Assembly (NCBI GenBank): GCA_014155875.1 | Contig: JACEFZ010027942.1 | Coordinates: forward strand, 229,501-293,500 | Length of the DNA: 64,000 bases | Source: Cepaea nemoralis | Taxonomy: Eukaryota; Mollusca; Gastropoda; Stylommatophora; Helicidae | Direction: 5' to 3' | Part shown: piece by piece, positions 27,920 to 39,224 of the stretch | Layout of the letters: each line of letters begins with the position of its first letter | How positions within the stretch are numbered: position 1 is the stretch's first letter | Made by a program: the position numbers and the translations under genes | The notes under the pieces: model-generated | The model's input: only the letters and a program-made list of their open reading frames with translations | Told to the model about the DNA's origin: nothing | The model's database searches: none

Positions 27920-30900
27920 GAATGGTAAAAAGCGAAAATGTGAAGACGTTGCTTGTCGTGAATTCAACAACGATTGGACGAAGAAATTTATGTTTATGTC
28001 TAACCGTAGTGGTAAACCAGTTTGCTTAATTTGCGGATTTTGTGTTTCAGTTACAAAAAAATTAAATCTGGAACGGCACTTCACGACCATACATTCAGAC
28101 ATACATGCTCAATATCCGATCAATTCGGAGATAAGAAAAGATTTCATAGCTAAAAAAAAAAAAAAAAAAAAAAAAAGAAAGTTCTCTGACCAGGCAGCAG
28201 TCATTTTTCACCAAGGCTAACGAACAGAGCAAGAGTGCTGTTGTTGCGTCGTACGAAGTCGCTCTTCTCTTGGCTCGCAAAGAATAAAAAAAGCCATCGC
28301 TGCAGAAGAAATAATCAAGCCTTCCCTTAAAATTACTGCTAGAATGCTTGGCAATAAAAAGTGTGAAACCAAATTTGATCAGATTTATTTGTCTAATAAT
28401 ACTATGGCCCGGCGAGTTAAAGAATTAGCCAACGATGTTCATTGTCAAGTAGCATCACATATAAAAATGTTGTAATTTTTTTTTCCCATTGACAATGGGT
28501 AAATCCAATAACATTTCTGACACAACTCTGGTCGCAGTTTTTGTTCGAGCAATAAACGATCATTTTGAAGTCATTGAAGAAGTTCTAGGACTTGAATCGA
28601 TGCATGCAACTACCAAAGGGACTGATGTGTTTCAAACTCTGAAGTTGTATATAGAGAAAAACAACATTCATTCATTGGCACCTTGCCGTCTTGACAGACG
28701 ATAGTTTGTGCTTTAAAAAGGCATAATAACTTTTACCTATGGCGGTAGCGAATGTGACTGATAAGGACAATTCGAGCTGTAAATGTCTGTTCACAGTGGG
28801 TGCATGTGAACACGTGGTCATTTCCACCATCATGCACCATCTTACGTCTCACACGCTCGGTGTGTGACTTATCTGAAATAATTTTCTCCTTTGTCTTTAT
28901 TCCAATTTCTGATGTTTGCCCTCCATGCAACACGTTCAGCGGCTATTTGCTCCCACTGTGCATTATCAATGCCTGTATCAATCATGTCCCGCTTACACAC
29001 AGCTTCTTATCGTAGTAGAGGCCGACCCTGAGATCTCTTACCCATCTGTAATTCACCAAAAAAGATGTCCTTTGGTATTCTACCATCATCCATCCTCCTA
29101 ACATGTCTTATCCATCTAAGTCTACGAAGACTGAGCATGGAATAAACCGTCACACAACCTGATCTTTCCAATACTTCAGTATTTGTGATTTTGTCTTGCC
29201 ACTTAATACCAAGAATTCTTCGCAGATACCGCATATGAAAGCTGTTTAAACGTTTCTCTTGGTGTGAGTAAGATGTCCAGGCTTCACTGCCATAAAGAAG
29301 AGTACTCAGGACACAGGCTTGATAGACAAGGACTTTTGTTTTGGCAGTAAGCTTCCTGTTCTCCCAGTCTCTTTTTCTTAACCTGTTCATTGTTATTGCT
29401 GCCTTACCAATCCTCATGTTGATTTCCTGATCGAGGGATAATTTGCTATTTACCACTGATCCTAGATATGTAAAATGGTCTACCATCTCTAGTTCGGCAT
29501 CGTCAATAAAGATTGATGGTGCCCCAAGTGCACCTTGTGACATAATATGTGTCTTCTTTTTGCTAATTGTTAAACCAAATTCAGAACAAGCATTGGAGAT
29601 TGCAGATAGTAGACATTGCAATTCTTCCTCAGAGTGGGTCGTAACTGCAGCATCATCTGCAAAAAGCAACTCTCTGATCCTCCTAATTTTGGTCTTGGCC
29701 TTCAATCTCTGAGCATTGTAGAGGCCGCCATCTGAGCTTGAGTGAATGTATATACCATCATCTTAATCACGAAAGGCATATTTCAGTAGAAGTGAAAAGT
29801 ATATTCCAAAGAGGGTGGGAGCTAGTACACAACCTTGCTTAACTCCACTCTTGATTTCAAACTCTTCAGAAGTTGCACCATCAAACTTGATTATACCCTT
29901 CATGCCTGTGTGGAACGATTCCACAATGGACAGAAGGGTTGGTGGGCAGCCAATCTTCTTTAGTGCCTTGAACAGACCCTTACGACTGACCAAATCAAAT
30001 GCCTTTGTGAGGTCGATGAAGGCAATAAACAGAAGAAAAAAAACATTGAATGGACCAAATTGGACAGTGTATGCACCGACGGTGCTCCGGCTTTGACGAG
30101 TAAAAAGTCTGGATCTCTAGCATTATTGGAACAGTTTCTCGACCTCATTAAATTAAAATATCATTGTATCATTCACCAAGAAGCTCTGTGTGGAAAGACA
30201 TTAAATCTGAAACATGTCATCGATGTTGTTCTGAGATGTGTGAACAAAATTCGAAGTAAGCCGCTGAACAGGCATGAGTTCAGACAGTTTCTATCAGACC
30301 TGAACGAGGAATACGGTGAGCTACTGCTACACTGTGATGTCAGATCTAAAGGGAACGTTCTGTCACGTTTCTGGGCACTGAAAAAAATAGTGTTTATCTG
30401 TTTCTGTCTGAAATAAATGAATTGCCTACAGAACGGAAATGTTTGCTCAACGGTGGCTGGCTTTATGACCTGACATTTTTGGTGGACATCACATCATTTA
30501 AACTCTTTAAATGCGAGGATCAAGGGAAAGAACAAACTATTCACAAATTTGTGCGATGACATTTCTTCATTTAAAATGAGACTACGACTGTTTATCGGAC
30601 AGTTGACTGAAGGGACTTTAGAGGCGTGTCCAACTCTGAAGACGCTTGTAGTGGGAAAAGAAATGTGACTTGTTACAGTACAAAGTAAAAGTTGAAAGTC
30701 TTCTGGGTTTCAGTCGAGATTTCAAGAGTTCATAATACAGGAGGATAATTTTGCCTTCTTCATAAATCCGTTCGTATTTCCTGATGCCAAGCTCCGTTAA
30801 TAACAGCAAAACATTCAGCACAAAGTAATTGATTTGAAATGCAATACTGCACTGAAATATACATTTCTGGAGCTGCCTTCTTCACCTTCAACTAGTCATA

Positions 30901-31145
30901 TGATTTCATTCTGGCGACTATTGCCAGTCGAACAATTTGAACACTTGCGTTCATTCGCCCAGAGATACATTTGTTATTTTGGTTTGACTTAAAGATGCGA
31001 GCAGTCATTTTCCCCAATGACCGTTTAAAAAAAAAAAAACAAGCAACGTTCCTGAATCACCGACAGTAACCTAGCTGCGCTTATGACTTTGGGCACGACA
31101 GATTTGTGCCCAGACATTGATAAACTGGCATCTGAACTGAAGTAA
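27920..31145 (+). pseudogene. hAT transposase pseudogene (GTF2IRD2/Charlie-like)
   Basis: In order: a C2H2/BED-like finger (CLICGFCVSVTKKLNLERH..TIH, near 28020-28090); a poly(A) run at 28152-28175; SKSAVVASYEVALLLARKE, then a frame change; MARRVKELANDVHCQV (28405-28450); a piece with ISDTTLVAVFVRAINDHFEV (28512-28571). After the LINE insertion it continues with VCTDGAPALTSKKSG (30063-30110), HCIIHQEALCGKTLNLKHV (30153-30220) and RSKPLNRHEFRQFLSDLN (30255-30308). Then come frameshifted pieces of INELPTERKCLLNGGW and SFKMRLRLFIGQLTEGTLEA. The order and text match transposases of the GTF2IRD2-like hAT group as I know them. Several frameshifts and stops plus the insertion make it dead. Confidence 0.85.
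28671..30031 (-). mobile_element. LINE-Z copy 2, inserted in the hAT transposase
   Basis: On the minus strand from 30031: FIDLTKAFDLVSRKGL (reverse-transcriptase motif A with a catalytic Asp), GVKQGCVLAPTLFGIY, then a frame change, ELLFADDAA (motif C, FADD), HFTYLGSVV, LYGSEAW, ERSGCVTVYSMLSLRRLRWI, and after another break a C-terminal finger CTHCEQTFTARIVLISHIRYR. The element ends on the 28671 side with the same terminal sequence as copy 1. Near-identical target sequence flanks it (GAGAAAAACAACATTCA at 28654-28670 and GAAGAAAAAAAACATTGA at 30032-30049). It is 5'-truncated just before motif A and has frame breaks, so it is inactive. Confidence 0.9.
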
Positions 31146-31429
31146 CTGGTTATGAACAGTTACAACTGTAAATTAATTACATTAATAGCGATTTTCGAAA
31201 CTGATTAAAAGTTTATTGTTAAATAAACTTTTGATTTTAAACCACAAAATAACCGCAGTGGTAATACAGACATTGAGTGCCTTTAAAGGTTTAGAATTTT
31301 GTTGACGAAAGTTAAGAAAGGTAAGAATGATATTGCAAGACTTTTATAATTGTATAGCCTTGTGGCCCGCTTAACTACCGAAAATAGTAGATATGGCCCT
31401 CTGCTTGAAAAGCTTGGGAACCACTGCTC

Positions 31430-32220
31430 TAGGCTTTCACGGCTTCCGACCCTCGTGGTGCTACTTGAAAATGTCTCATGATCAATCTAAGAATTGCTTA
31501 AACATTTGTCCCGCGTGTCTTTTACTTTGTGACAGTTGTCTTCTATTCAAAGTTATCACTTTGATTAGATAATCTCACAGATAAATCAGTGTGCTTGCTC
31601 CCTATTTCCAGCAGTCGATTCATCACAATGAAAGGATATCAACATTGACAGATAGTAAACCAGCAAGATTAGAATAAAACAATCACACTTTTGCAGCCGG
31701 ACGGGTTGTGTTTTTTTCCCCCTTGGGATGTAATTACCCATTACAAGTCACTTTCCCCCTTGGGATGTAATTACCCATTACAAGTCACTTTCCCCATTGT
31801 GTGACTGGTTCTGTAGATACACTGGTTAATGAGATCAAACAGGTCAATTTTTTAAATGATATTAGCCCTCTGTATAACATAACAGATTCAGTGCCAAACA
31901 AAAAGAAATTTAGACCGAACAAAAATAGATGGCAAACAATTTTAAGTGGAGGTGTGTCACAGTAATGACTTCAAAGTTGTTAATATCAAATATGTTGTAT
32001 TATATCACGTTAAATGGAGTTGCCTAGGGAACATTACTATAGTGATATTTTAACTATAGTTTGATAAGCCAATTGCCGTTACGGGAAGTTCGAATAAGAC
32101 GATTTAGTAGCCCGTGGCACTTAATCGGTAAAGTATTCTTATGTTTTTCTCTTTTTACTTGCGGGGGAAGTGAGTTATGCATCTCATATGTTAATGAACA
32201 TGACTTGTGCGTGTAATTAT
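31430..32220. other. Non-coding DNA with a 39-bp direct duplication
   Basis: A segment starting CCCCCTTGGGATGTAATTAC occurs twice in tandem at 31718-31797. The rest is AT-rich with no recognised gene. Confidence 0.5.
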
Positions 32221-32225
32221 GTTAA

Positions 32226-32332
32226 GAAAGCAATGGCAAACTACTGAACGTAAACTTGCCCAGGAATCACGAACAGCCAAAAATGCTGGGGTTGACTGCT
32301 ACGTCCTCTAAAGGATGTGCAAGTAACTTAAC
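32226..32332 (+). repeat. SINE-A 3' half
   Basis: AAGAAAGCAATGGCAAACTA through TTGCCCAGGAATCACGAACA to AAGGATGTGCAAGTAACTTA. The tRNA-like head is not recognisable in the preceding 100 bp. Confidence 0.8.
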
Positions 32333-32784
32333 TGTTTTTACTTGATGATGGAACACTATTCATGAACGACAGTAGGCAAATGGTGTTACAGCCCCACCAC
32401 CGTTGCGAATTGGGATATTAAGTTAGTAAGTAATTCATTAAGGCACTGTGGCTGGCATTGACTGTAGCAATTATCGCACTGTGGGAATATAAAAGTAAGA
32501 TTGAAAAGATGAGGGGAATGGGTAAGAACATTACACTTTAACAAAGATACGCAAAGAGCAGATAAAGACATTCCAAACGCTGCCGATTGATTGTGAGAAA
32601 CAAATACAATGCAGTACCTACGAAGCACGGTCAACAAGTATTGCCTCCTATTTGTGTATCTATGTAAATACTTTATCGGTTTGTAATTTATTAATTTAGC
32701 GGGATTACTTAAACTCTCTTACTCTGTGTATCACTGCCAACCTGTTTCAATCACTGGTTGCGCAACAGTAACGGTTTAGAACTA

Positions 32785-32965
32785 GCCACCAAAGAAGTTC
32801 AGTTAAAGCAATATAATGTCATAGAATTCCTCAATGCTGAAGGCGAGACCCCGATTCGCATCCAGGAACGTTTGAGTATTGTTTATGGAGATTCAACAGT
32901 GGATGTTAACACTGTCCGACGATGGGTATGTCGTTGTGACGAAGCTGAAGAAGGTCAATCCTCAC
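32785..32965 (+). pseudogene. Mariner-family transposase N-terminal fragment
   Basis: The frame reads EVQLKQYNVIEFLNAEGETP, then IRIQERLSIVYGDST and VNTVRRWVCRCDEAEEGQSS. This is the helix-turn-helix (HTH_48-type) DNA-binding region of mariner transposases and the host proteins derived from them. The protein then runs into unrelated sequence (VVTLGLGLV, stop), and no DDD catalytic domain follows, so it is a short dead fragment. Confidence 0.75.
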
Positions 32966-32974
32966 TGGTCGTCA

Positions 32975-33130
32975 CTTTAGGTTTAGGTTTGGTTTAGGTT
33001 TAGTCGACGGATCAACATCACAGCACACGAGTGTAACCCATAAGTGCTCCGTTTTACTCCTACACTCAAGCCTGAGTCTGGAGAGTCTCAGCTCAGTGCA
33101 TGAACTCCGTAGCACCGGCGAGGATTCTGA
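32975..33130 (-). mobile_element. LINE-R 3' tail remnant
   Basis: A GGTTTAG tandem tail (32976-33003) followed by CAACATCACAGCACACGAG and ATAAGTGCTCCG, the reversed LINE-R 3' end seen at 40400-40450. A similar short remnant (CAACATCACAGCAACGGATC) lies near 36862. Confidence 0.45.
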
Positions 33131-33774
33131 AATACTATGGGTAGATTTTTAACTTGAAATTTTGCCTGGGCAGTGCCGTTAGGCTACTCTTTTTCGATTT
33201 CCCACTACCAAGTGATTTTTTTTACGTTCGCAACAAAACTCAGGGGCGTCTGATCTCACTACCTAGAGACCAGGGGAAATTGTGTTACTAGAAGTCCATG
33301 AGAAAAAATCCCGGCCCCTCTGACGTGTCTCCACCTTGTCATGATAGAGGGGCCTGTGTCCCCCAATGACCCCAAGAGCTTTACCGGCGGAAGCACAACT
33401 ACATGTCGGACAGGCCTTGGGATAGGGACCAGACCAAGAGAGGCACAACTTGCTGCTCTGCAGGTAGACTGTGGATAGGCAGTCAAAGAACGAATCAGGA
33501 GCTCGATGCCACTAATTCTTAGTCCGGACACATACTTAAAGGCTCTCCGCTGAGGATATGACTGAACGTCTCTAAGTCAACATCCCCCAGATGAGAGAGC
33601 CTGGCCGTTACTCGCTCTCTGCTGCATGGAGGTAAGGTGCTTAGCCGGCAGCACATGTAGCCTACCTCGTGAGCGTTACTAAAGGTGGAAAAGTATCCCA
33701 ATCGCACGCAGTGGTTACGATGCAAGTCTGTACTAGAGCTCACTGAGTGAGCATAGTCAAAGGAGAAAAAATGT
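33131..33774. other. No recognised gene
   Basis: Moderate GC content, with minus-strand frames of 61-96 codons but no domain. Probably old repeat. Confidence 0.35.
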
Positions 33775-34760
33775 CTCAACACGAAATAGAACGCTCGGCT
33801 CACTAGCATTACGTGGAAGTCTGAAGCGAAAGCTTGCTGAGTGGAGGTCGTCTCACTAACACGAAATGGAACGCATGGCTAGCGAATCCATTGCGTGGAA
33901 GTCTGAAGCGAAAGCTTGCTGAGTGGATGTCGTCTACAGACTGACTGTTCCTGGTCTGTGCGCGGAGCGAACAGGGGCGAACGAAATACCCAATACATAG
34001 AAGTTAGGTATTAAAGCAGCCATGAGCAGGACGTGGCGATTCCTTAGGTGAGCCCAGCTTCAGAGCACTATGTGCCGGCTCTGCAATTATGGTAAGCCTC
34101 CTTGGATGGCGGGAAAATGCCCATGGACTGTCCCTGCCTTCCACTTGAGGGCTGACCGTAAAGTCCTTGGCCCTTCTAACTTGACCAGCAGAGATGTGGA
34201 CGACACCACAGCAGAATGTACCTCGAAACCTCCAGGAAGGACCAGCCTGATTACCAAAAACAATTTCCGCAGAAGTCGGATGTGCTGGCCTAAAGGTTGC
34301 AAGTAAATTGGCACAACGCAAAAATGTCCGAGTGAAATGCCCCTCGTGCCCGGAACAGCTCTGACTATCTTGTCTTCCGGCGGAACAGCTCTGACTATCT
34401 TGTCTTCCGGCAGGAACAGTTCTGACAATCTAGTCTTCCGGGCACAGCGTCCGAACCGAAAAGCTCGCTTAGTGGAAGTCATCTGCAGATTGACCGTTCC
34501 TGGTTTGTGCGGGTAGCGGCCTGTGGCGAACGATATGCCCAATACATGGAAGTTAGGATTTTAAAGCAGCCATGCGTACGACGTGGCGATTCCTTGGGTG
34601 AGCCCAGCACCAGAGCACTATGTGTCGGCCCTGCAAATATGGAAGCTTCCTTAGATGGCGGGAAATGCCCATGGACTGTCTCTGCCTTCCCTTGAGGGCG
34701 AACCTTGAAATCTTCGACCGTTCTATCTTGACCAGCTGAGCTGTGGACGGCGACACAAAA
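33775..34760. repeat. Locally duplicated block of dispersed repeat
   Basis: The segment from GACTGTTCCTGGTCTGTGCG through CCCAATACATAGAAGTTAGG to CATGGACTGTCCCTGCCTTC at about 33940-34215 is repeated at about 34485-34760. A smaller duplication (GTGGAAGTCTGAAGCGAAAG) lies at 33811 and 33895. A 30-bp unit beginning CGGAACAGCTCTGACTATCT occurs three times at 34350-34440. Part of this block matches, reversed, 1420-1885. Confidence 0.7.
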
Positions 34761-34769
34761 GTGAGAGTC

Positions 34770-35034
34770 CCCCAGGAATGCTAACCTGTTAGTTATTTAG
34801 TTATTTATTTGTTAGCACATCGAACCATTCAGTCCGTAAGTGCTCGGATTCCCTCTTCAATATCCTCCTCAGCATGTAGCGGCTGACGACACCAAGTCTG
34901 TGTTGCTTGATTATTCTTCTGTGACTCCCTAAATAGCGCTCTTGTCTGGCTTCACACCATTTATTCACTTTACTTGCTCTTGCTGGCTAGTCAAGGTATA
35001 TACAAAGCATAAATAAACAACTGGAAATGCTTTA
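34770..35034. other. No recognised feature
   Basis: Non-coding sequence, AT-rich towards the right end. Confidence 0.4.
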
Positions 35035-35400
35035 TAAAAAAACAAACTTAATTCATCAAACAAGCAAATATGTATTATAGGAAATAAAAACAAGGACAAA
35101 GAAGAAATGGGTGAATGAAGAAATCAACAGTTTGGTGGACAAATGAAACCAAAGTAACATCGACCAAGAAGAATATGAGATAGAAAAGAAAAAAAAGGAA
35201 ATTAGAGGTATATACGTAATAACACTTAATCCATCAAACAAGTAAATAGATATAGGAAACAAACACAAGGAACAAAGAAGAAATGGGTGAATGATGAAAT
35301 CTGACGTTTGATGGACAAATGAAAACAAAGTAACATCGACCTAGAAGAATATGATATAGGAAACAAAAAAGACATGAAAGGTATATACGTAAATGCATAA
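35035..35400. repeat. 180-bp segment in two tandem copies
   Basis: The segment containing AAGAAGAAATGGGTGAATGA and AAAGTAACATCGACC occurs at 35040-35220 and again at 35221-35400 with scattered differences and small indels. Non-coding. Confidence 0.85.
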
Positions 35401-35432
35401 ACATTTTTAATGAGTAGTGCACCAAAGCCTGT

Positions 35433-35655
35433 TCCGTGGAGAGTTACGGACGTAGTTCGTAACACAACTGCGGGAGATTTGGCAGCAGACTGCCTTACGT
35501 CGGTTTTTTTTTTTTTTTAATGAAATGGTATGAGTGCGGGTCGTTCAGGAAGCAATGGTAAACTACTGAACATAAACTTGCCCAGGAATCACGAACAACC
35601 AAATATTGCGGGGTTGACTGCTAAGTCCTGTAAAGGATAAGCAACTAACTTCTTT
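35433..35655 (+). repeat. SINE-A copy with shortened head
   Basis: GAGAGTTACGGACGTAGTTCGTAACACAACTG (split: GAGAGTTACGGACG and TTCGTAACACAACTG) is a deleted head. The usual GGTATGAGTGCGGGTCGTTC, AAGCAATGGTAAACTACTGA and GGATAAGCAACTAACT follow. A T run lies at 35505-35518. Confidence 0.85.
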
Positions 35656-36966
35656 TTTTGGTATACCAAAATGTAATGAATTATTAAAGAGACCCCAGCC
35701 CCTCCCTCATACATCCATCGGGTGACCTCCTACCCAGACCGAGACGCTGATACCCTCAACCATCCTGATGTTACAAACCTTGCTCTCATGCAGTCTTGGT
35801 GATGAGAGCATCCAACTGGACTGCTCTCCCTTGTCACAGTCATCCTCTATCCTGAATGTATAGATAATAGTTCTGTCAATAAAAATTATTCTTTTGTTCT
35901 TTGTTGAAAAAAAAGAGTTGGGTTCAGTCATTGGGTGGGTCTGGGATAGATTAGAGGCAGTATTCGAATAGTTTGTAGTCTTTTATCCCTTGACCCGTGT
36001 GGGACGACCGGTAAAGACAAAGTGGAACAGAAGTTACTTTACACTTGAATCCATAAATAACGGGAGGTGACGTGGAATCCCCCCCCCCCCCTCATTCCTA
36101 AAAACAATATGCACAGAAGAGGCACATTAGGTTTCAACCAGGACATGAGTCTGCACTGTATGTACGGACAGGCTGGGATTACACCTGGGCTGGAACTGTT
36201 TCCTCAAGAGGTTTGAGGTAATTCATTGTCAACAGCTTCCAACCCAATGTCTTTAGTTTAGTTTAGTATTTACAGGGGAGGGGGGAGGGGGAAGAGAGAG
36301 AGAGAGAGAGAGATAAGTAAATAAAATGTCGGCCTTGTTCAACCTGCTTCTTTAAGGTCGGTTACAATTGCATTAATTTTTTTATTTTTTTATTTTTTTG
36401 TGGGGTGGGGGGGGGGGGGGGGGGATTTATTATCTCGCTTTCTTTGCTCTCTTTCGAGGTAGTCCTAAACAGGACTTATTTTAATTTTATCTCTGTGTTT
36501 GTCGGGTATGGCTGGGTCTTTTGGGGCTCACGCTGACTGGCATTTTCTATATTGCGTTGAGTAGGTCTTGATGAGTTCCAGCACTGAGAAGGACCTGTCA
36601 AATTCAGTAGCCACCCAGTTGTTCATTGCTTGCTCCCAACGGTCTAGTCTCATTTATTCAATCAGATGGACTGTACTCATTCAGTCCTCAGGACTGACTG
36701 AACTTCAGTCCCCATAAGGACTGGTCTTGAACTTATCCAGTCCTCACAAGGACCGAACTCATTTAGTCCTCACAAGACTGAACTATGCCCAGAGAGAGGA
36801 CACCTGCCTTAAATAATTGTATGCCAAATGTTCAGCCGTAGTTCAGTTCAGTCGCGGTTCCAACATCACAGCAACGGATCGTACCCATTATGCTCCGTTC
36901 CTGTGCCAGTGAATATCACATAAAATGTTCCTAACTGCCTCATGTGAAAAGTGGAAAAGATAGGAG

Positions 36967-37015
<49 letters not shown>

Positions 37016-37519
37016 TCATAAGCATGTGCATGCCGCTATGTTTCGGCGGATATGATTTGCCATCTCACACGATTACCCGAGACTTCTGCGTCGTCAACCG
37101 TTTTAGTTGTTACTAAGTTTTTAGAGTTGATTTCTCCTTTTAGAGTCCCCAAACAATCTTGACTATTTACGTCTAATTTCTCTAAGCAATTTATGGTTTT
37201 CATCTCTTTCTTGAAAGATCAACACATTGGTGTTTGTCTGTCCTAGGTATTCTTGGCATTTTTCTCAGTAATTACATTTTCTGGCATTAGGTGTTTCTCA
37301 TCTTGTCTGTTTATTGTCTGTGTTTCAAAAGCCCACTATAGATAATATATATCACTTTAACGGTGTTGTTCTCACTGCATAAACAGCTTTGTATTTTGTG
37401 AGTATGTTTTCCATCTTACTAAATTACACCTTTGCCTTGGCGATACTTGTTTTAATCCCTACAAGGCACATCTCCCATAAAATATAGTGACTGTTTAAAG
37501 ATAATTGTACTGACATACT

Positions 37520-37565
<46 letters not shown>

Positions 37566-37794
37566 GCTGTCTCTATTCTATCTATACCTTTATAGATGTC
37601 CTGTCTCTATGTCCTATTAGTCCTTGCCCCTCTTCTGTCACTAGTCGGTCCTGCTATCATCCAACACCTTGACATCCACATTCGAACAATACCCCTATGT
37701 GTGTTAATTGTTTCAAATTAAATATTATTTATTTACTAAATTCGTATGATATATAACTGCAGCATACACCTGACAGGATGCAGCGAAATATGCC
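35656..37794. other. Simple repeats and unrecognised non-coding DNA
   Basis: C run at 36079-36091; (GA)n at 36290-36313; T-rich then G run at 36370-36424; imperfect repeats around CAGTCCTCACAAGGAC at 36625-36790; (TC)n(AC)n at 36968-37015; (TC)n at 37523-37561. A fragment near 37010-37070 resembles 7680 and 16470. No gene is recognised. A 74-codon minus-strand frame at 35707-35931 has no known domain. Confidence 0.5.
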
Positions 37795-37975
37795 AGGCAA
37801 TAAATCATACAACATAGTGTTTGCGTCTTCTGTGTAAATAAATCATGCAACTGTGTCTTCTGTGTAAATAAATCATGCAACTGTGTCTTCTGTGTAAATA
37901 AATCATACAACATAGTGTTTGCGTTTTCTGTGTAAATAAATCATACAACATAGTGTTTGCGTTTTCTGTGTTTAA
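37795..37975. repeat. 30-bp tandem repeat, five to six units
   Basis: Units contain TTCTGTGTAAATAAATCAT, with either GCAACTGTGTC or ACAACATAGTGTTTGCGT between. It is unrelated to the 2.6-6.3 kb satellite despite the similar period. Confidence 0.85.
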
Positions 37976-38149
37976 ATTTACCAGTAATATTGTATCTGAC
38001 ACTGCCCAGTATTCTTTAATAGATTTGGATCTTTCCAGATATATAATAATGGTTACACCTCTCTCACGGAGCAAGTTCTTTTCAGTACGTCACTCGCACA
38101 CGGCCGGCCAAAAAGGTTGTCCATTCCTTTCTAGCTTTCCTCATGCTTC

Positions 38150-38720
38150 GTGTAATTCATGCCTCAAATGCCCTATGTCCATTTTCGTGCTTTTCGTACT
38201 CAGGCCTCTTCTTCGAGGAACCGCGCCTTCTGTCGTAGATCTTTTCACAACACTAACATGTTTATTATTAAGAATAGGGTTCGCTGGGCAGGCCACTTGA
38301 CTCGCATGCCAGATCACAGGCTCCCTAAACGAGTTTTCTTTTACGGCGAGCTGAGTTGTGGTAAGCGCTCCCAAGAAGGCCAGAGGAACCGCTTTAAAGA
38401 CACTGAAGATCTCACTAACAGCATTTTGGAATTCATCATGAGACCTGGGAGACTGCTGCGAAAGACCGAAATTCGTGGCGCACATCATTACGCAAGGGTG
38501 TAGTCACTTCTGAAGCAAACGGGACTGCAAGAGCTGTGAAAAGAAAAGGCTGGACAAAACAAAACCGCTGCAGATTCTCCTCCTGGAACCTAAGTATTCT
38601 TTGCCCACATTGTCAAAGAACATTTCGAGCTAAAATGCGCCTTATCTTAGAACTTACGGCTCCAAACTTTCAACCCCACCGGATGAAATGAATGGTCATC
38701 ATCATTCTTGGTGGACGAAC
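38150..38720 (+). mobile_element. LINE C-terminal fragment with a zinc-finger tail
   Basis: The plus-strand frame contains NRVRWAGHLTRMPDHRLPKR and VFFYGELSCGKRS, the conserved segment after the reverse transcriptase. After a frame change it continues with VKRKGWTKQNRCRF and ends in a C2H2-like finger CPHCQRTFRAKMRL. The layout is the same as LINE-Z, but the sequence differs enough to be a separate subfamily. The finger's His pair is degraded. Inactive 3' fragment. Confidence 0.75.
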
Positions 38721-39224
38721 ACCACTCGTGTTTATTATAGCCAAAGTATTCCAGTTTCAGAGACATGATGTTGGTTATGAATCAAGTTTATAGAATGTTT
38801 CCTGCAGAATGTCAGCATATTTCTTCTCCTTGATCTTCGATACTTGGTCAGCTTGAACTTTTTTTGTCACATTTAAGTTTCAAAGCCCGGATTTTCTTCC
38901 TTAATGCCGGTGAAAACGGCTCACGACTGGCTTCTGTATTTTACGATAAAACAGATGCATTTCTGTAAAACGCCACTGTGCTTGCTGATGTTGTGGCATG
39001 GATTCTTAATACTGGTCAACCCCAGCACTGCTATGGCCAACCAGGCAGTCTATTGTAGTCCCATTGTTGTTGATTATGAAGTCGAGATATTCAAAGTGTG
39101 TGATATTTTCTATTTCTGTATTGTTGATTGTGATTTGTCGTTGGTACGTGTTTTGTCCAAGAATATTATTTTTAAAAGGTGGTAAGGCTTGATATATTTT
39201 TACAACTGAAGAACTGGTTTGGGA
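38721..39224. other. No recognised gene
   Basis: A 93-codon plus-strand frame (38904-39185) has no family signature. It may be LINE 3' flank or unique DNA. Confidence 0.35.

Larger units (their letters stand above)
27534..31425 (+). mobile_element. hAT-type DNA transposon, interrupted by a LINE
   Basis: The left end CAGAGGTTCCTAAACTACG and the reversed right end CAGTGGTTCCCAAG match the CAG.GGTTC.CAA.C ends of hAT elements. Subterminal GGCCACTTGTGGCCCGCC near the left and CTTGTGGCCCGC near the right are also shared. In between lies a decayed transposase gene split by LINE-Z copy 2 (28671-30031). Without the LINE the element is about 2.5 kb. No clear 8-bp target duplication is seen at the ends I chose. 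Confidence 0.8.

Noticed and set aside
32976..33003. TTTAGG-type repeats as telomere sequence
   Set aside because: Only a few imperfect units, directly attached to a LINE-R 3' end, so it is the element's tail.
35707..35931. A 74-codon minus-strand frame, possibly a terminal exon
   Set aside because: An acceptor-like TACATTCAG precedes it, but no partner exon, domain or conservation was found.
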